From NCBI GenBank assembly GCA_049999725.1, contig JBNGIS010034307.1, positions 1 through 23,718 on the forward strand: a DNA stretch of 23,718 nucleotides, read 5' to 3'. The notes beneath the pieces are model-generated. The model was given only the letters and a program-made list of their open reading frames with translations. It was not told the DNA's origin and ran no database searches. Of the stretch, positions 20,558 to 23,718 are shown piece by piece. The position numbers and the translations under genes were made by a program. Origin of the DNA: Haplomitrium mnioides (taxonomy: Eukaryota > Marchantiophyta > Haplomitriopsida > Calobryales). Numbering within the stretch: position 1 is the stretch's first letter; every line of letters starts with the position of its first letter.

Positions 20558-21420
20558 TTGATCTAGTTAGAAAACTCAATGACATGTTGTACTACAAGGT
20601 AGATAGAGGTTTTGGCTTAATCATTGATATACAAATAAGTTTTTCTTGCTCTAAATTAGTCTAGTAAGATTATAGTCCATGGCTCCACCAACACCCTTAC
20701 TCTTGCAAGATAATTCAAGAACATGCTATACTTGGATGCAGATAAGAGTTTGACTTACTTCTCAATGATTAATTTAGTTTTGTTGTGCCTCAACCTATAC
20801 ACTTCTTTCTAGTCACACAATAGTCTATGGGCCCACCATCACTTTTAGTCTAGTGAGATAATTTAAAAAAATAGGTTGTAGTCTGAGGTAGATAGGGTCT
20901 TGGCTTGGTAATCGACAATTACTTTAGTTTCTTTTTTATCTCCACCTACACTCTTAGTCTAGTAAGACAATTCAAGAATAGGCTTTACTTTGAGGTACAT
21001 ATGGGCTTGGCTTGCCCCTCTTATAATTAGATTAGTTTTTTTTTACTCTATCTAAACCCTATGTCTAGTGAGGTATTAGTCTATGGCTATATCAACAACC
21101 TTAGTCTAGTCAAATAAATCAAGAATATGTTGTACTCCGTAGTTAAAAATAGAGTTGGTTTGGCTTGGACAACTACATTAGCTTTTCTTTGGCTCCATCT
21201 ACACCCTTAGTCTAGTCAAATAATTCTACAATAGGTTGTAGTGTGAGGTAGATAGGAGCTTGGCTTGGCTCTCAACAATTACATTTGTTTTGTTTGGGCC
21301 AAACTTACACATTTAATCTAGTTAGATATTAGCACATGGCTCCACCAACATGTTTGACCTAGGGAGATAGCTCAATGACAACTTGTGGTACTACAAATAT
21401 TGATTTTTAGCATCACAAAT
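20558..21420. repeat. Degenerate tandem array with alternating period
   Basis: Seven A units start at 20558, 20697, 20845, 20954, 21101, 21207 and 21354. Each begins TTAGTCTAGT or a variant and goes on to AGATAATTCAAGAATAGG, GAGGTAGATAGG, CTTGGCTTGG and ATTACATTAGTTTT, then CTCCACCTACACCC. Four of the gaps also hold a short B unit of about 41 bp (from about 20656, 20805, 21059 and 21313) that restarts with the same TTAGTCTAGT and goes to CTATGGCTCCACCAAC. A-to-A spacing is therefore about 107 bp without B and 139-148 bp with B. Non-coding; no relation to the LTRs seen. Confidence 0.8.
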
Positions 21421-21925
21421 AAAAAGAAGTTTGCATTTGGTATTTGGAAACAAAGATATGCATGTTTATTTGAAGCAAGTTTTGTTAGAATTGAAATCTT
21501 CGTCATGTAACTCATCACTAAATGTAATGCAATCATAAAGACAATTGGGAATTTTTGGAATTAGAAAGACTATTTCATGACTTCAATCATATGTAGAGAA
21601 CTTTTTGTGAATCATTCATTTATCATTGTTGGAGAGACTAGATTATCTCTTGATGGAAAAGATATAATCACCTTCCTGTATATATGGTTCTAAATTTGAA
21701 CTTGAAGGCTATGGTGGCAAATAATATGACTCACGACACCACTCTTTGTTGCTAAAATCCCAATGAGTAGCTTTGTTCTAAATACAAGTAAAAGTAAACT
21801 TCCCATTCTCTAAAATGTTACTTTCAACATTTGGAAAACCAGATCTCACACCTTATAAGTTGTGCGTGGAAATCTCATTTTATGCATCAATATTTATCAA
21901 CATCACTATACTCTAGCTACTATAG
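21421..21925. other. AT-rich non-coding stretch
   Basis: No gene or structure recognised. It ends in CTATAG directly before the inverted LTR, so TATAG (21921-21925) is the predicted target-site duplication of that insertion. Confidence 0.55.
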
Positions 21926-23718
21926 TGTCAGCCCCCTCCTTCTGGTCTTATCCTCCGAACACCGCTCTTCGGAAGGAAAAGGCTGACTTTTACGGGTTTC
22001 ATATCCTTTTATAAGATGGCCCCGCTGCAAGTTATCAATTTCAGGCCTTAAGGGTGTTCCTTCTCACCTTACTGACCATTCTCCTTATTCAACTTTCTAT
22101 TCAAACATTCACACACACCACAAAAGCACCTCAGGGATCCAAAATAGGATCCAGACTCAAAGTTTTACAATGCAGGATCAAGTCTTGATATCTAAATTAT
22201 ATAGGGGATCTGCCCCCTTACTGCCTTATCCTCTAACTCTGATTCTTGGAGCCCTGATCTGAAATCCTGTTCACTTTGGATCTGAAATGTCTTCCCAGTA
22301 ATTACAAACAGATTACAAAACTAACTACACCCTGCATGCACAACATCACACACTCCGCCGGCATTCCTCTGCCTTGGGCTGATCCCCGCAACACAGTCGT
22401 GACCTCTCAACCCTCCATTCCTCTCGTTCCTCTGCAGCTCCTCTGTTTCTCCCAAGATCCGATCTTTACTGCCTCCCTTGCACTCCTGCTCTTTATTCCA
22501 GCAATTCCAACCTTCTCTTGAGTCTCACGACTCCAGTGACACGTCCTCCCTCTACTCACGCACCCTTTTCCAGATAGTCTTTTTACCTTCCCTCGCGAGA
22601 AGCCCTGTTTGACTTCCTCATGATCAGAAGAGGTCTTGTTTAACTTCCACCTCTGGAAGACAGTCCTCTCGACTGCTGGCCACCCACTCCACCTTGAGCT
22701 TCGAAGGGATCTTCTCTGCAGTGCGCGGGCACTAACACAGCCACTCCTCTCTTGACTCCACAAGATTTTAACACCAGCAGCCTTCTCTGAATGCTGCTGG
22801 GACTTATCTCTTGCACAAATCCAAGCTGAGACGACACCAGAACCCCCCCTTGGCTGCCCCTCACGAAATACAAACCGAAAGAATTCTCCTCTCCTTTGAA
22901 TGTTGGTCCACCTCCAAATGTTGGTCTGCCTTCAAATGTGAGTACACCTGAGTAGTCTGAGCCTCTAGAGCCTCCTGCTCAGCGATTCCCAGCACCTCCT
23001 CAGTCCACCTCCACCCTGTGATGGCCTTCCTTCACGAGTCCACCCAATGCACCAAGGTCTCACCAGAACTCTCTCCTCCATATCTCGCTGCTTTCCTTGC
23101 ACCCAAAAATAGTCCCCATAGCTTCAGAGCGAGGTAGTCTATCCCCACGCTTGTTTCCCCTCCAGCCTCCACGATTCATCACTGCCCTTCTTTGGAAGTC
23201 CCTATTTCACTTATCCGACGGCCGAGAGGGGCATCCCGCCTTTTTACATGGCTTGTAGGTTGGTTTCTTACCAGATTCAGAATCTAAAAATGACACCAAC
23301 AGCTGCGCCTTGTTGTTTTCTATCCAACAAGACTAATTTGACGCAAAACCGACACCTGTAGCTCTCGCAATCCACATTTGAATCAACATACCTTTTTGCT
23401 TAGTTTTTTCCTCGTTTTAGCTTGACAACCCGTGAGATCCTTCGGATGCCAGGTAGCTGATAGGTGGCGCATCGGAGGAGCCCGTTGGATTCCTCGGACA
23501 CGGAAACCAGTGAGATTCCACGAACGTTCGGCAGCTGATATGTGGCGCGTCGAGGGAGACAGTTGGATTCGCGAGTCTCAGATTCCCAAGGGATCTCTAA
23601 GATTCCGTAGATTCCCAGATCCCGTAGAGGTGCCACGTTTCCGCGAAACGCCCCGGAATCCCGCCGTCACTTCTCGGAATCCCACCGTTACTCTTCGGAA
23701 GCCTGCCGTCGCTCTTCG
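21926..23718 (-). repeat. Inverted, diverged relative of the large LTR (3' portion)
   Basis: On the minus strand this runs toward an LTR end at 21926 (terminal TGACA). Collinear matches to the large LTR include CAGGCCTTAAG-type sequence near 22043 (LTR about 5258), the GAGGTGGAAGTTAAA-type block near 22645 (LTR about 4660), the paired ACATTTGGAGGTGGACC sequence near 22910 (LTR about 4405), CAGAACTCTCTCCTCC near 23065 (LTR about 4240), and GGAAACGTGGCAC near 23635 (LTR about 3800). There is no primer site below 21926, so it is a 3' LTR or solo LTR and not a 5' LTR. It continues beyond the window. It is far more diverged from the two paired LTRs than they are from each other, and richer in CpG toward its outer part. 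Confidence 0.85.

Noticed and set aside
20558-21420. CRISPR-like array
   Set aside because: Units are long, degenerate and contiguous without unique spacers of constant length, in plant DNA.
22276-22521. Plus-strand frame rich in Pro, Leu and Ser
   Set aside because: It lies inside the inverted LTR on its pyrimidine-rich strand and has no counterpart in the other copies.
21926-23718. Inverted LTR as a 5' LTR with interior to its left
   Set aside because: No primer-site complement lies below 21926, and the DNA there is an unrelated AT-rich array.

Overview
The window is nuclear DNA of a land plant and consists almost entirely of decayed Ty3/gypsy LTR retrotransposons. I found no intact gene, no RNA gene, no CRISPR array and nothing bacterial. 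The plant assignment rests on the element types: a non-chromoviral Ty3/gypsy polyprotein flanked by very long LTRs, and a separate Ty3/gypsy element primed by initiator-methionine tRNA. Such density of old elements suggests a large, repeat-rich genome. A gymnosperm or another large-genome plant would fit, but the sequence does not settle the species.

Layout. (1) 1-727 is AT-rich flank with no recognisable gene. (2) 728-15949 is one large plus-strand Ty3/gypsy element: a 4654-bp 5' LTR (728-5381), a primer-binding-site candidate, a single-frame gag-protease-RT-RNase H-integrase polyprotein (5588-11162) broken by about a dozen stops and two frameshifts, a short polypurine stretch, and a 3' LTR (11350-15949) that lacks its last 35 bases. 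LTRs make up about 60% of the element. They carry several internal tandem-repeat families (44-bp and 59-bp units) and a repeated short stem-loop. (3) 15950-19864 is a second, older Ty3/gypsy element on the minus strand. It has a complete 408-bp 5' LTR, a tRNA-iMet primer site, gag, protease, RT and RNase H, and is cut off inside the integrase core where it abuts the truncated 3' LTR. (4) 19865-21925 is AT-rich non-coding DNA containing a degenerate tandem array at about 20558-21420. (5) From 21926 to the end runs an inverted, diverged relative of the large LTR, entering at its 3' terminus and continuing past the window.

The parts do not form a working pathway. In each element the parts once served one replication cycle (gag particle, protease, tRNA-primed reverse transcription, integration), but every catalytic unit is now damaged. 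Much of the damage in the large element is C-to-T or G-to-A change: stop codons of the TAG/TGA type, Cys-to-Tyr in the zinc knuckles, Asp-to-Asn in RNase H and integrase. This fits long residence as methylated, silenced DNA. The most distinctive local events are a perfect 14-bp hairpin found only in the 5' LTR (probable template-switch mutation), the illegitimate junction at 15947-15950, and the alternating-period tandem array.
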